Assembly (NCBI GenBank): GCA_007125455.1
Contig: SLDE01000212.1
Span: 1-12,357, forward strand
Length of the DNA stretch: 12,357 nt
Direction: 5' to 3'
From: Ectothiorhodospiraceae bacterium
Lineage (GTDB): Bacteria; Pseudomonadota; Gammaproteobacteria; Thiohalomonadales; Thiohalomonadaceae
Made by a program: the position numbers and the translations under genes. A model generated the notes under the pieces. That model was not told where the DNA came from and ran no database searches. It saw nothing but the letters and a program-made list of their open reading frames with translations. Positions 1 to 6,752 of the stretch are shown piece by piece. Each line of letters begins with the position of its first letter. The stretch's first letter is position 1.

Positions 1-102
1 GTTGCAAATCTTCGCAATAGCGGGCTATTACGTGCGATTTGCGCCTTGATAGCACAGATTTGAGAGCCCAATCTGACGCACTCAGAATAATTAGAAGTGC
101 CC
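1..102. mobile_element. Putative insertion-sequence end (partial)
   Basis: This stretch is AT-richer than its neighbours. It begins exactly where the minus-strand DUF917 gene stops resembling its family. Read on the minus strand, the junction is TTTAG followed by GGCACTTCTAATTATTCTG, so a TTAG/CTAA tetranucleotide sits at the border. This fits the YTAR target preference of IS5-type elements. Inside lies an interrupted inverted repeat (4-42). No transposase reading frame is visible in the 102 bases present, and the other end and the target duplication lie outside the window. The family assignment is therefore a guess; that foreign DNA interrupts the gene is better supported. Alternatively it is a non-IS repeat or simple degeneration of the gene's 3' end. 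Confidence 0.5.
4..42. repeat. Interrupted inverted repeat inside the putative IS end
   Basis: GCAAATC (4-10) pairs with GATTTGC (36-42), and AATAGC (16-21) pairs with GCTATT (24-29) around a two-base loop. The middle (TTCGC against ACGTGC) is imperfectly paired. It could be a subterminal structure of the mobile element. Confidence 0.6.
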
Positions 103-859
103 TAAAGAGATGCTTGCCCTGCTGGCCAAGAAAGCCCATCACCGCGCCCAGTGCATCGCGCTTGTCCTGTCGATAGGGGCGCAGCAGTTGGCCCAGTGCC
201 AGTGCCCGTTGCAGCCCGTCGGGGACGGTGCACTTTTTCGCCTGACCACCGCTCATAGCAAAACTGGCACAAGCGCCAGCACCCTGAAAAGCAGGCTGTT
301 CGATGATGCCCCGACTGATGGCATCGGCCATGTCGGTGTGGGCAACCTCCAGGCTGGTACCAACGAAGTCTTCCCCGTAGGGGCTAGCATCGTTGCAGAG
401 GATGTAAGGGGTGGTTTCAGTTTGCAGGTTGAAAGTGGCCATCGACAAGGTGGAGTAGGCACGCCCACCACCATCACCATCCACCACGGGCAGGCCGAGC
501 TGACTACTGACCAGCAGCGGGATCACACTGTTCATGGGGCCTACCTCGATCGGCAGGATCCCAGCCAGGGGCGCGTTGAGCCGTTTTTGCAGCATGCTCA
601 CCGCCGTGCGTGGGGCGTTACTGAAAGGCTGGGTGATCCGGCTTGCCTGGGATGGCGCACCCATTCCAGCCACCATCGCTACCAGGGCGTCGTCGGCCAG
701 ACTACTCAGTGGTAACACGCGGATCGGGTACTGGGGTTTTTGAAAGGCGTCGACAAGCTTGAGCGCCATCGCCACCGGGCCACCACCCCCGCTACCTAGC
801 AGCGCAGCGCCGTAGATGATGTCTTCCAAATCATTGGATTGCAGTGTGAGTGTGTCCAT
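103..859 (-). pseudogene. DUF917 (S-methyl-thiohydantoin desulfurase-domain) protein, truncated by insertion
   Basis: An open minus-strand frame starts at ATG 859 with a good ribosome site (AAGGGGA, about 7 bases upstream). It encodes about 252 residues before the putative IS junction. The N-terminus DLEDIIYGAALLGSGGGG (residues 10-27) is the glycine-rich opening typical of DUF917 proteins. Further family-like segments are PIEVGPMNSVIPLL near residue 110, PVVDGDGGGRAYS near 130 and SGGQAKKCTVP near 207. Members are usually about 350-370 residues. Here the similarity ends at GKHLFR (248-253), just where the family normally continues with a second beta-rich part, so roughly the last 110 residues are missing. 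The frame stays open through the inserted DNA to the window edge, giving a chimeric tail. The biochemical role of the family is poorly defined; some members occur beside hydantoinase/oxoprolinase genes. It follows rimI on the same strand after a gap of about 110 bases. The truncated product is probably non-functional. Confidence 0.7.
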
Positions 860-968
860 GGTTGTCCCCTTGCTTGGTTTTTTCTTAGTAAGTGCCGAGA
901 AAGTCGGCCATACATGAGGAGCCCTCGCCAAGGCATCCTATTTCAACAGCCAGCCAGCGTGATAAAGC

Positions 969-1430
969 TCACACAACACAGGCCATGATGATGGCATCCT
1001 CGCGACCGACCGACGCGGGGTAGTAGTCGCGGCGCAGGCCAACCTGGTTGAAGCCCATACTGTCGTAGAGGTGAACGGCGCTGCGGTTGGAGGGGCGTAC
1101 TTCAAGGAAGACGGTATCGGCGCCATGTTCGCGGGCGGTGTCGATCAGGAAGTGCATCATCTGGCGACCCAGCCCCCTACCCTGCCGTTCGGGGTGGATG
1201 GCGATGTTGAGGATATGGGCCTCGCCAGCGGCAGCAGAGAGGATAGCGTAGCCCACGAGTTCCTCATCCTGCTCCATCACCCAGCAGGAGTAGCGTACCC
1301 GCAGACAGTCCTGGAAGATTTTTAGGGTCCAACCAAAGGGGTAGACCTGCTCTTCGATGGCGAACACGGCCCTCAGGTCGCTATCGAGCATGGGTCGCAT
1401 GCATGGCATGGCTTCACGCTGGGCGCTCAT
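969..1430 (-). CDS. rimI: Ribosomal-protein-alanine N-acetyltransferase RimI
   Basis: A GNAT-fold cytoplasmic acetyltransferase of 153 residues (E. coli RimI is 148). RimI transfers acetyl from acetyl-CoA to the N-terminal alanine of ribosomal protein S18. The acetyl-CoA loop is visible as RQGRGLG (82-88) within IHPERQGRGLGRQMM. The signature FLEVRPSNRSAVHLYDSMGF (108-127) carries Glu110 and Tyr122, which align with the catalytic E103 and Y115 of E. coli RimI. The C-terminal REDAIIMA (143-150) is also typical. I chose ATG 1430 because its ATGA overlaps the stop of the upstream glycosylase gene (TGA 1429-1427), indicating translational coupling. A frame opening upstream at 1472 would add 14 unsupported residues, and an ATG at residue 8 lacks a ribosome site. 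Co-transcription with the glycosylase gene is likely. Confidence 0.9.
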   Translation of the reverse strand: MSAQREAMPCMRPMLDSDLRAVFAIEEQVYPFGWTLKIFQDCLRVRYSCWVMEQDEELVGYAILSAAAGEAHILNIAIHPERQGRGLGRQMMHFLIDTAREHGADTVFLEVRPSNRSAVHLYDSMGFNQVGLRRDYYPASVGREDAIIMACVV

Positions 1431-2152
1431 GAGGGATCCAGTTGCGCGCGGGCAAGGCACAGGTCGTCCCAACTCTTGCGCTTTTCACTGGGCTTACGCA
1501 GTAGATAGGCCGGGTGGTAGGTCACGACCATGGGTATGCGATCATGATAGTGATGCACCTGGCCACGCAGCTTGCCAAGATTGGCATCGCTGCCAAGCAT
1601 CTGCTGCGCAGCAACACGCCCCACCAGGAGAATGATCTTCGGCTGGATCAAGGCAATCTGCCGATGCAGGTAAGGTAGGCAGGCAGCGACCTCATCGACG
1701 TGTGGATCACGATTATTGGGCGGGCGGCATTTTAACACGTTGGCAATATAGACCTGCTGGCGCTGGAGACCGACGGCGGCGAGCATGGCGTTCAGCAATT
1801 GCCCGGCGGGGCCGACGAAGGGTTCTCCCTGTTGGTCCTCCTCCCCACCCGGTGCCTCGCCGATCAGCATCCATTCGGCTTGGTGATTACCTACGCCAAA
1901 CACGGTTTGGGTGCGGGTAGTGGCCAGCTCGCCACAATGTTGGCATTGTGCAACGCGCTGTTGCAGGGCATCCCAATCGAGGGTGGTTACATCCGGGAGA
2001 GCGGGTATATTTGCGCTCCCCCCCTCACCCTCACCCCAATCCCTCTCCCCCTGGGGAGAAGAGCCAGGGGGTAGCTCGGGTTGCTCGCGCAACACCCAGC
2101 GCTGGAGGCCCATGGCACTAAGATATTGGCCTTGTCGCGAGGAAAACGTCAT
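1427..2152 (-). CDS. Uracil-DNA glycosylase, family 4 (4Fe-4S)
   Basis: A 241-residue base-excision-repair enzyme that removes uracil (from cytosine deamination) from DNA. The N-terminus QYLSAMGLQRWVLR (9-22) matches the usual opening of gammaproteobacterial members. The iron-sulfur cysteines are C70, C73, C142 and C158, spaced C-X2-C-X68-C-X15-C as in family-4 enzymes. The active-site motif is GEAPGGEEDQQGEPFVG (98-114), followed by ANVLKCRPPNNRDP (137-150) and the HPAYLLR motif (213-219). GEAPG with Glu99 separates it from family 5. Residues about 28-46 (PPGSSPQGERDWGEGEG) are a low-complexity linker encoded by a palindromic repeat inserted in frame (see 2019-2071); the catalytic domain is untouched. 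The ribosome site before ATG 2152 is weak. The gene ends in a 4-base overlap with rimI, a common gammaproteobacterial pairing. It is older-style annotated as a phage SPO1 DNA polymerase-related protein. Confidence 0.9.
   Translation of the reverse strand: MTFSSRQGQYLSAMGLQRWVLREQPELPPGSSPQGERDWGEGEGGSANIPALPDVTTLDWDALQQRVAQCQHCGELATTRTQTVFGVGNHQAEWMLIGEAPGGEEDQQGEPFVGPAGQLLNAMLAAVGLQRQQVYIANVLKCRPPNNRDPHVDEVAACLPYLHRQIALIQPKIILLVGRVAAQQMLGSDANLGKLRGQVHHYHDRIPMVVTYHPAYLLRKPSEKRKSWDDLCLARAQLDPS
2019..2071. repeat. Palindromic genomic repeat inserted in frame in the glycosylase gene
   Basis: This is a C-rich tract of CCCTCACCC/CACCCC/CCCTCTCCCC units followed by a hairpin. TCTCCCC (2044-2050) pairs with GGGGAGA (2053-2059), and CCCCCTGG (2047-2054) is exactly complementary to CCAGGGGG (2064-2071), so two alternative stems exist. 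The sequence resembles a repeat dispersed through many GC-rich proteobacterial genomes, usually in intergenic DNA. Here its length and phase leave the frame open, and it encodes SPQGERDWGEGEGG in the linker before the first cysteine pair. Confidence 0.7.
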
Positions 2153-2171
2153 ATCAACCCAGAGCCATTGC

Positions 2172-2199
2172 TATTCACAAATCAGAAAGCCTTTACCAA
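2172..2199 (-). promoter_or_regulatory. Candidate promoter of the glycosylase-rimI pair
   Basis: On the minus strand, TTGGTA (2199-2194) lies 16 bases before TGAATA (2177-2172), about 20 bases ahead of ATG 2152. Both boxes are only partial matches to a sigma-70 promoter. Read-through from leuA is equally possible, since I see no intrinsic terminator after leuA; the 2153-2277 gap holds only a 5-bp hairpin (TGCGC/GCGCA, 2242-2254). Confidence 0.3.
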
Positions 2200-2277
2200 T
2201 AAACCGCCAGGGACGAGATGAGAGAGCCCGGCAACAAGCCATGCGCGTTGCGCACAGCCCCCTTCGCACCCCGCCTC

Positions 2278-3828
2278 TCAGACATCCGCCCCCTGTGGAT
2301 GGGCGCGCTCACGCGGGGCGAGGATGCGATTGAGGCCATGGATATAGGCCTTGGCGGAGGCGATGACGATGTCGGTATCGGCCCCTTGTCCGTTGACAAT
2401 CCGCCCATTCTTGGCCAGTCGCACGGTGACCTCACCCTGGGCGTCGGTGCCACTGGTGATGTTGTTGACCGAGTAGAGTTGCAGCTCGGTGCCGCTGTTG
2501 ATCACGCTCTCGATGGCCTTGAGGGTAGCATCCACCGGGCCACCGCCTGTGGCACAGAGCTGCTTCTCTTCGCCATCTACCTGCAGGGTGACACAGGCCT
2601 CGGGGGTCTCGCCGGTTTCGGAACAGACCTTGAGCGACACCAAGCGGATCCGTTCACTGGGCTGTGATTCACTGTAGGTTTCACTGGCAAGGGCCTGAAG
2701 GTCTGCATCGAAGATTTCATGCTTCTTGTCGGCCAGATCCTTGAAGCGGGCAAAGGCGTCGTTAAGTGCCTCCTCGGAGTCAAACACGATCCCCAGTTCG
2801 GCCAAACGGGTCTTGAAGGCGTTACGCCCGGAGTGCTTACCCAACACCATACGGTTGGCGCTCCACCCCACATCCTCGGCACGCATGATCTCATAGGTCT
2901 CGCGATGCTTGAGCACCCCATCCTGATGGATACCGGACTCGTGGGCAAAGGCATTGGCACCCACGATGGCCTTGTTAGGCTGCACCGCAAAGCCGGTGAT
3001 CCCGGAGACCAGACGCGAGGTGGACACGATGTGGGAGGTGTCGATGTGGTCCACCTGACAGGAGAACACATCCTGGCGGGTCTTGACCGCCATGACGACC
3101 TCCTCCAGCGCAGCATTACCGGCCCGCTCACCCAGGCCATTGATGGTGCATTCCACCTGACGGGCACCGTTGAGCACCGCCGAGAGGGAATTGGCCACCG
3201 CCAGCCCGAGATCGTTGTGGCAATGCACCGAAAAGATCGCCTTGTCGGCGTTAGGCATCTTCTCGCGCAGCAGGCGAATGGTCTCACCGAACTGCTGCGG
3301 CAGGTTGTAGCCTACGGTATCGGGCACGTTGAGGGTAGTCGCCCCGGCCTTGATCACCGCCTCGAAGATACGGCAGAGGAAGTCCAAATCGGAGCGGCCG
3401 GCGTCCTCAGCAGAGAACTCCACATTGTCAGTGTACTGACGCGCGCGCTTGACCGCATGCACCGCCTGCTCCACCACCTGATCCGGACTCATGCGCAGCT
3501 TGCGCTCCATGTGGATCGGTGAGGTGGCGATAAAGGTATGGATGCGCGCCGAGTTAGCCCCCTTAAGCGCCTCACCGGTGCGGTCGATGTCCCGATCCAG
3601 GGCACGAGCGAGCCCGCAGACAGTGGAGTCTTTCACGGTCTGCGCCACCGCATGCACCGACTCAAAATCGCCCTGAGAGGCGGCCGGGAAACCGGCTTCG
3701 ATCACATCCACCCGCATCTTCTCCAGCGCACGGGCGATGCGCACCTTCTCGTCGCGGGTCATCGACGCCCCAGGGCTCTGCTCGCCATCACGCAGAGTGG
3801 TATCAAAGATAAACAGCTTGTCGCTCAT
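2278..3828 (-). CDS. leuA: 2-isopropylmalate synthase LeuA
   Basis: A 516-residue enzyme of the usual full length for proteobacterial LeuA1. It condenses acetyl-CoA with 2-ketoisovalerate, committing carbon to leucine. The TIM-barrel catalytic domain begins FDTTLRDGEQSPGASM (8-23), with Arg13/Asp14 binding substrate and metal. HCHNDLG (202-208) supplies the metal histidines 202 and 204, and GLGERAGNAALEEV (231-244) carries Asn238. HESGIHQDG (296-304) follows. The C-terminal regulatory domain (about 390-500) that binds leucine for feedback inhibition is complete, including GGGPVDATLKAI (428-439). ATG 3828 has GGAG six bases upstream. The gene follows pssA on the same strand, with a MITE-like element filling most of the 180-base gap. 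No leucine-rich leader peptide is visible ahead of it, so feedback control by the regulatory domain is the only regulation the sequence supports. Confidence 0.97.
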   Translation of the reverse strand: MSDKLFIFDTTLRDGEQSPGASMTRDEKVRIARALEKMRVDVIEAGFPAASQGDFESVHAVAQTVKDSTVCGLARALDRDIDRTGEALKGANSARIHTFIATSPIHMERKLRMSPDQVVEQAVHAVKRARQYTDNVEFSAEDAGRSDLDFLCRIFEAVIKAGATTLNVPDTVGYNLPQQFGETIRLLREKMPNADKAIFSVHCHNDLGLAVANSLSAVLNGARQVECTINGLGERAGNAALEEVVMAVKTRQDVFSCQVDHIDTSHIVSTSRLVSGITGFAVQPNKAIVGANAFAHESGIHQDGVLKHRETYEIMRAEDVGWSANRMVLGKHSGRNAFKTRLAELGIVFDSEEALNDAFARFKDLADKKHEIFDADLQALASETYSESQPSERIRLVSLKVCSETGETPEACVTLQVDGEEKQLCATGGGPVDATLKAIESVINSGTELQLYSVNNITSGTDAQGEVTVRLAKNGRIVNGQGADTDIVIASAKAYIHGLNRILAPRERAHPQGADV

Positions 3829-3866
3829 GCCTGCTCCAACAATCGGGTTAATGCTAATTCAAAACA

Positions 3867-4002
3867 TTTCAACGCAGAGGACGCCGAGTACGCAGAGAAA
3901 ATCTTATCTGTACAAGTGCATCCTTGATGTCTAGCAAAGTGATTAGCACTTTGTTGTCACAGACCAAATAATTCTGCGAACTCAGCGCTCTCTGCGTTGA
4001 AA
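3867..4002. repeat. MITE-like element with AACGCAGAG-type terminal inverted repeats
   Basis: The left end TTTCAACGCAGAG (3867-3879) is exactly repeated in inverse at the right end (CTCTGCGTTGAAA, 3990-4002). The complementarity continues imperfectly for about 18 more bases (gACGCcGAGTaCGCAGA against aGCGCtGAGTtCGCAGA). The AT-rich centre holds a perfect hairpin, CAAAGTG (3935-3941) with CACTTTG (3947-3953). There is no coding capacity. The right end stops 6 bases beyond the pssA stop codon. The AACGCAGAG(G/A)ACGC(A/C)GAGTACGCAGAG theme is a dispersed repeat known from many proteobacteria. Whether it is mobile is an inference. Confidence 0.7.
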
Positions 4003-4008
4003 AAATTC

Positions 4009-4767
4009 TTAGTCTTTGTTTTCCTCGCCGGCCTGGATCTGGCGACGGCGGCGCAGCAGCATCCATGCGGTGATCACCGGGCCGGAGAGGGCATAAAGCA
4101 CAGCCGCGCCGAAAAGAACCAGCGGCGGATCGATGGAGATCAGGACAAAGACCAGCACCACCAGCAGCAGCACGAAGAAGGGTACCCGCCCCTTAAAGTC
4201 CAGATCCTTGAAGCTGTAGTAGCGCACATTGCTCACCATCAGCACACCGATGAGGGCGGTGAGTGCAAGGGCGAACCAGCCCAGCTCGTCTGCATGCCAC
4301 TCGTAACGCTCGCCGACCCAGACCAGACCAACCACCACCGCCGCCGCTGCCGGGCTGGCAAGCCCCTGGAAGAAGCGTTTGTCGGCTACCCCCACTTGGG
4401 TGTTGAAGCGAGCCAGACGCAGCCCCGCCCCGGCGACGAAGATAAAGGCCGCCAACCAGCCGAGCTTGCCCATACCCTGCAGCGACCAGAGATAGATGAT
4501 CAGCGCTGGGGCCAGGCCAAAGCTGACCATATCGGCGATGGAGTCGTATTGGGCACCAAAAGGGCTTTGGGTGTTGGTCATGCGGGCGACGCGACCATCC
4601 AGCCCGTCGAGCACCATGGCGATGAAGATCGCCACAGCGGCCGTGCCAAAGTCACCATTAATCGCCGCGACGATACCATAGAAGCCAGCAAACAGTGCCG
4701 CCGTGGTAAAGAGGTTGGGCAGCAGGTAGATGCCGCGGTGGCGTTTTTGCGGTGTTTCGTCAGTCAT
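4009..4767 (-). CDS. pssA: CDP-diacylglycerol--serine O-phosphatidyltransferase PssA
   Basis: An integral inner-membrane enzyme (252 residues) joining CDP-diacylglycerol and L-serine to make phosphatidylserine, the precursor of phosphatidylethanolamine. The CDP-alcohol phosphatidyltransferase motif is complete: D54-x2-D57-G58-x2-A61-R62-x8-G71-x3-D75-x3-D79, with Asp79 the expected catalytic base. The opening YLLPNLFTTAALFAGFYGI (14-32) is typical of the membrane-type PssA family, unlike the E. coli phospholipase-D-like form. About six to eight hydrophobic segments follow; the basic and polar C-terminus (RRRRQIQAGEENKD) should face the cytoplasm. ATG 4767 has AGGG seven bases upstream. Since a strong terminator closes the ilv operon just upstream, pssA needs its own promoter. 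A possible -10 TACACT (4798-4793) is visible, but its -35 (TTCCGT, 4821-4816) is poor. The usual partner psd is not in this window. Confidence 0.95.
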   Translation of the reverse strand: MTDETPQKRHRGIYLLPNLFTTAALFAGFYGIVAAINGDFGTAAVAIFIAMVLDGLDGRVARMTNTQSPFGAQYDSIADMVSFGLAPALIIYLWSLQGMGKLGWLAAFIFVAGAGLRLARFNTQVGVADKRFFQGLASPAAAAVVVGLVWVGERYEWHADELGWFALALTALIGVLMVSNVRYYSFKDLDFKGRVPFFVLLLVVLVFVLISIDPPLVLFGAAVLYALSGPVITAWMLLRRRRQIQAGEENKD

Positions 4768-4839
4768 CGAGAAGCCCTATTTCCATGCCCACAGTGTAGC
4801 CCGGATTGGCCACGGACGGAACAGGGATGGTTGGGTAAA

Positions 4840-5100
4840 CCGCCATATAACGCAGGGTGCGCAGAGAATGCGGAATGCTGCATCTCATTCCGATGTGGGC
4901 GTATGAACGAGAAATGGATTTACCGGCACCATGGCGGGCACGGCCCGCCCTATAGGGTGGCCCATGGCCACCGTGGGTATCTCGTTCCCACGCGGGAGGC
5001 GCGGGAAGGAGAATATATTCCACTCTGCGTACTCGGCGTTCTGGGCGATATGTTCCCGACATCGCCAACCGACTACTTCCTGTAGTCGTCTGCGTTGACA
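4840..5100. repeat. Mosaic of nested palindromes and AACGCAGAG-type repeats, no gene
   Basis: The 330-base gap between the ilvC terminator and pssA holds no credible gene but several repeats. A degenerate AACGCAGGGTGCGCAGAG copy lies at 4849-4866. A perfect GC hairpin GGCGGGC/GCCCGCC spans 4933-4949, and another, GGTGGCC/GGCCACC, spans 4956-4972. A TTCCC...GGGAA structure (4985-5007) resembles the widespread TTCCCACGC...GCGTGGGAA repeat. An inverted copy CTCTGCGTACTCGGCGTTCTGG (5023-5044) is separated from its expected partner GTCTGCGTTGA (5088-5098) by two more hairpins, GCGATATGT/ACATCGC (5045-5065) and GACTAC/GTAGTC (5071-5087). Confidence 0.65.
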
Positions 5101-5101
5101 C

Positions 5102-5129
5102 AAAAAAAGCCGGGCAAGCCCGGCTTTTT
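5102..5129. terminator. Bidirectional intrinsic terminator of the ilvIHC operon
   Basis: GCCGGGC (5109-5115) and GCCCGGC (5118-5124) form a 7-bp GC stem, flanked by seven A on the left and five T on the right. On the minus strand it gives a hairpin followed by seven T, 20 bases beyond the ilvC stop. Confidence 0.92.
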
Positions 5130-5149
5130 CGATGCAGAACCAGCGAAGC

Positions 5150-6172
5150 TTAGTTCTTGTCCTTGTCTACCAACTGGTTGGCAGTGATCCAGGGCATCAT
5201 GGAGCGCAGCTTGCCACCGACCACTTCGATTTCGTGGGCAGCGTTGTTACGGCGCCAGGCGGTCATTTCGGGGTAGTTGGTCATGCCCTCGAGGATGAAC
5301 TTCTTGGCGTATTCGCCGTTCTGGATGTTCTCCAGTGCTTCACGCATCGCCCAGCGGGACTCTTCGTTGATCACCTTCGGGCCGGTGACGTACTCACCGT
5401 ACTCGGCGTTATTGGAGATGGAGTAGTTCATGTTGGCAATGCCGCCTTCGTACATCAGGTCGACGATCAGCTTCAGCTCGTGCAAACACTCGAAGTAGGC
5501 CATCTCGGGCTCGTAACCGGCTTCCACCAGGGTCTCGAAACCGGCCTTGACCAGCTCGACCGCACCACCACAGAGCACTGCCTGCTCGCCGAACAGGTCG
5601 GTTTCGGTCTCATCCTTGAAGGTGGTTTCGATGATGCCGGTACGACCGCCACCGACGCCGGCGGCGTAGGAGAGCGCGATGTCCTTGGCCTTGCCAGAGG
5701 CATCCTGGAAGATGGCGATCAGATCAGGGATCCCGCCGCCCTTGACGAACTCGGAGCGCACGGTGTGCCCCGGGGCCTTGGGGGCGATCATGATCACGTC
5801 CAGGTCTTTGCGTGGTACCACCTGGTTGTAGTGGATGGAGAAGCCATGGGCGAAGGCCAGCACGCCGCCCTGTTTGATGTTTGGCTCGATTTCGTTCTGG
5901 TAAAGTGCAGACTGGAATTCATCGGGGGTCAGGATCATCACCAGATCCGCGCCCTTGACCGCTTCGGCGGTGTCCTTAACCTTGAGGCCAGCCTTTTCTG
6001 CCTTGGCAGCGGAGCTGGAACCTGCGCGCAGGCCGACGGTAACATCCACGCCGGAGTCCTTCAGGTTGTTGGCGTGGGCATGGCCCTGGGAGCCGTAACC
6101 GATGATCGCTACCTTCATCCCCTGGATGATAGAGAGGTCGCAGTCTTTGTCGTAATACATGTTCAGTGCCAT
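5150..6172 (-). CDS. ilvC: Ketol-acid reductoisomerase (class I) IlvC
   Basis: A 340-residue NADPH- and Mg-dependent enzyme converting acetolactate and acetohydroxybutyrate to dihydroxyisovalerate and dihydroxymethylvalerate in valine/isoleucine synthesis. The length is that of the class I (short) form, not the roughly 490-residue E. coli class II form. The Rossmann motif is GYGSQGHAHA (25-34). The cofactor phosphate-binding loop RAGSSS (49-54), with Arg and Ser residues, suggests NADPH preference. His109 and KAPGH (132-136) follow. The metal ligands are D192 and E196 (ETDLFGEQ) and E228/E232 (FECLHELK). ATG 6172 is preceded by AAGGAAA at about 8 bases. It lies 85 bases after ilvH and ends just before a strong terminator, so it is the last gene of the operon. 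An internal promoter is possible (see 6252-6280). Confidence 0.97.
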   Translation of the reverse strand: MALNMYYDKDCDLSIIQGMKVAIIGYGSQGHAHANNLKDSGVDVTVGLRAGSSSAAKAEKAGLKVKDTAEAVKGADLVMILTPDEFQSALYQNEIEPNIKQGGVLAFAHGFSIHYNQVVPRKDLDVIMIAPKAPGHTVRSEFVKGGGIPDLIAIFQDASGKAKDIALSYAAGVGGGRTGIIETTFKDETETDLFGEQAVLCGGAVELVKAGFETLVEAGYEPEMAYFECLHELKLIVDLMYEGGIANMNYSISNNAEYGEYVTGPKVINEESRWAMREALENIQNGEYAKKFILEGMTNYPEMTAWRRNNAAHEIEVVGGKLRSMMPWITANQLVDKDKN

Positions 6173-6251
6173 GGTCTATTTCCTTTCGTGCTTTCGCGGA
6201 TCTTTAAAACAGGGTTGGGTTCGGCCAGCGCCTCGGCCCGGCTGGTCGCGC

Positions 6252-6280
6252 ATTATACTACAAATTCAGCGACTTTGGCC
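6252..6280 (-). promoter_or_regulatory. Possible internal promoter before ilvC
   Basis: A perfect TATAAT (6257-6252) directly follows the ilvH stop codon on the minus strand, about 80 bases upstream of the ilvC start. The corresponding -35 position (GGCCAA, 6280-6275) is poor, so it would need an activator or may be fortuitous. The rest of the 85-base gap contains a weak CCAGC/GCTGG hairpin (6225-6245). Confidence 0.35.
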
Positions 6281-6752
6281 CACGGGCAATACCGGTGATC
6301 CCGGAGCGCACCGTTTCCAGAATGTCGGCCTGCTTGAGGGTGTCGATGAAGGCGTCGAGCTTTTGTACGTCGCCGGTCAGCTCAATGGTATAGCAGACCT
6401 CGTTCACATCAATGATATTGCCGCGGAAGATATCGGCCAGGCGCTTAATCTCCTCGCGTTGTAGTGGGCTTTCGGCCATCACCTTGATGAGCATCAGCTC
6501 GCGCTCGATATGCGGACCTTCGGTCAGATCGAGCAGCTTGACCACATCCACCAGCTTATTGAGCTGCTTGATGATCTGCTCGATGATCTCATCCGAGCCA
6601 CGGGTCACCAAGGTCAGACGCGAGAGCGAGGCGTCCTCGGTGGGGGCCACGGTCAGCGACTCAATGTTATAGCCACGGGCGGAGAACAGCCCGGCCACGC
6701 GGGACAGTGCCCCGGCTTCGTTTTCCATCAGGATGGAGATAATGTGTCTCAT
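6258..6752 (-). CDS. ilvH: Acetolactate synthase small (regulatory) subunit IlvH
   Basis: A 164-residue regulatory subunit that activates the catalytic subunit and confers valine feedback inhibition. The N-terminal ACT domain (about 3-78) starts HIISILMENEAGALSRVAGL. It keeps Asn11, Gly14 and Asn29 (GYNIESLTV), positions linked to valine binding in E. coli IlvH. The C-terminal domain (about 82-160, with IKRLADIFRGNIIDV) matches the small-subunit family. The length equals that of E. coli IlvH (163). The start overlaps the ilvI stop by four bases (ATGA, 6752-6749), so stoichiometric coupled translation with ilvI is likely. Confidence 0.96.
   Translation of the reverse strand: MRHIISILMENEAGALSRVAGLFSARGYNIESLTVAPTEDASLSRLTLVTRGSDEIIEQIIKQLNKLVDVVKLLDLTEGPHIERELMLIKVMAESPLQREEIKRLADIFRGNIIDVNEVCYTIELTGDVQKLDAFIDTLKQADILETVRSGITGIARGPKSLNL

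Noticed and set aside
110..715. A 201-residue plus-strand frame
   Set aside because: The opposite strand encodes a recognisable DUF917 N-terminal domain with a ribosome site; this frame is its shadow.
3935..3953. CAAAGTG/CACTTTG hairpin as a terminator after pssA
   Set aside because: No T tract follows on the minus strand (the next bases are CTAGACATC), so it is better seen as part of the repeat element.
3997..5085. A 362-residue plus-strand open frame
   Set aside because: It is antisense to pssA and runs on through the repeat mosaic; it shows no recognisable domain.
4760..5101. A 113-residue minus-strand frame between ilvC and pssA
   Set aside because: It is composed of the palindromic repeats, starts in the terminator region and overlaps the pssA start; it has no ribosome site or family features.
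5132..6298. A 388-residue plus-strand open frame
   Set aside because: It mirrors ilvC and begins inside the terminator region; the composition is that of an antisense shadow.
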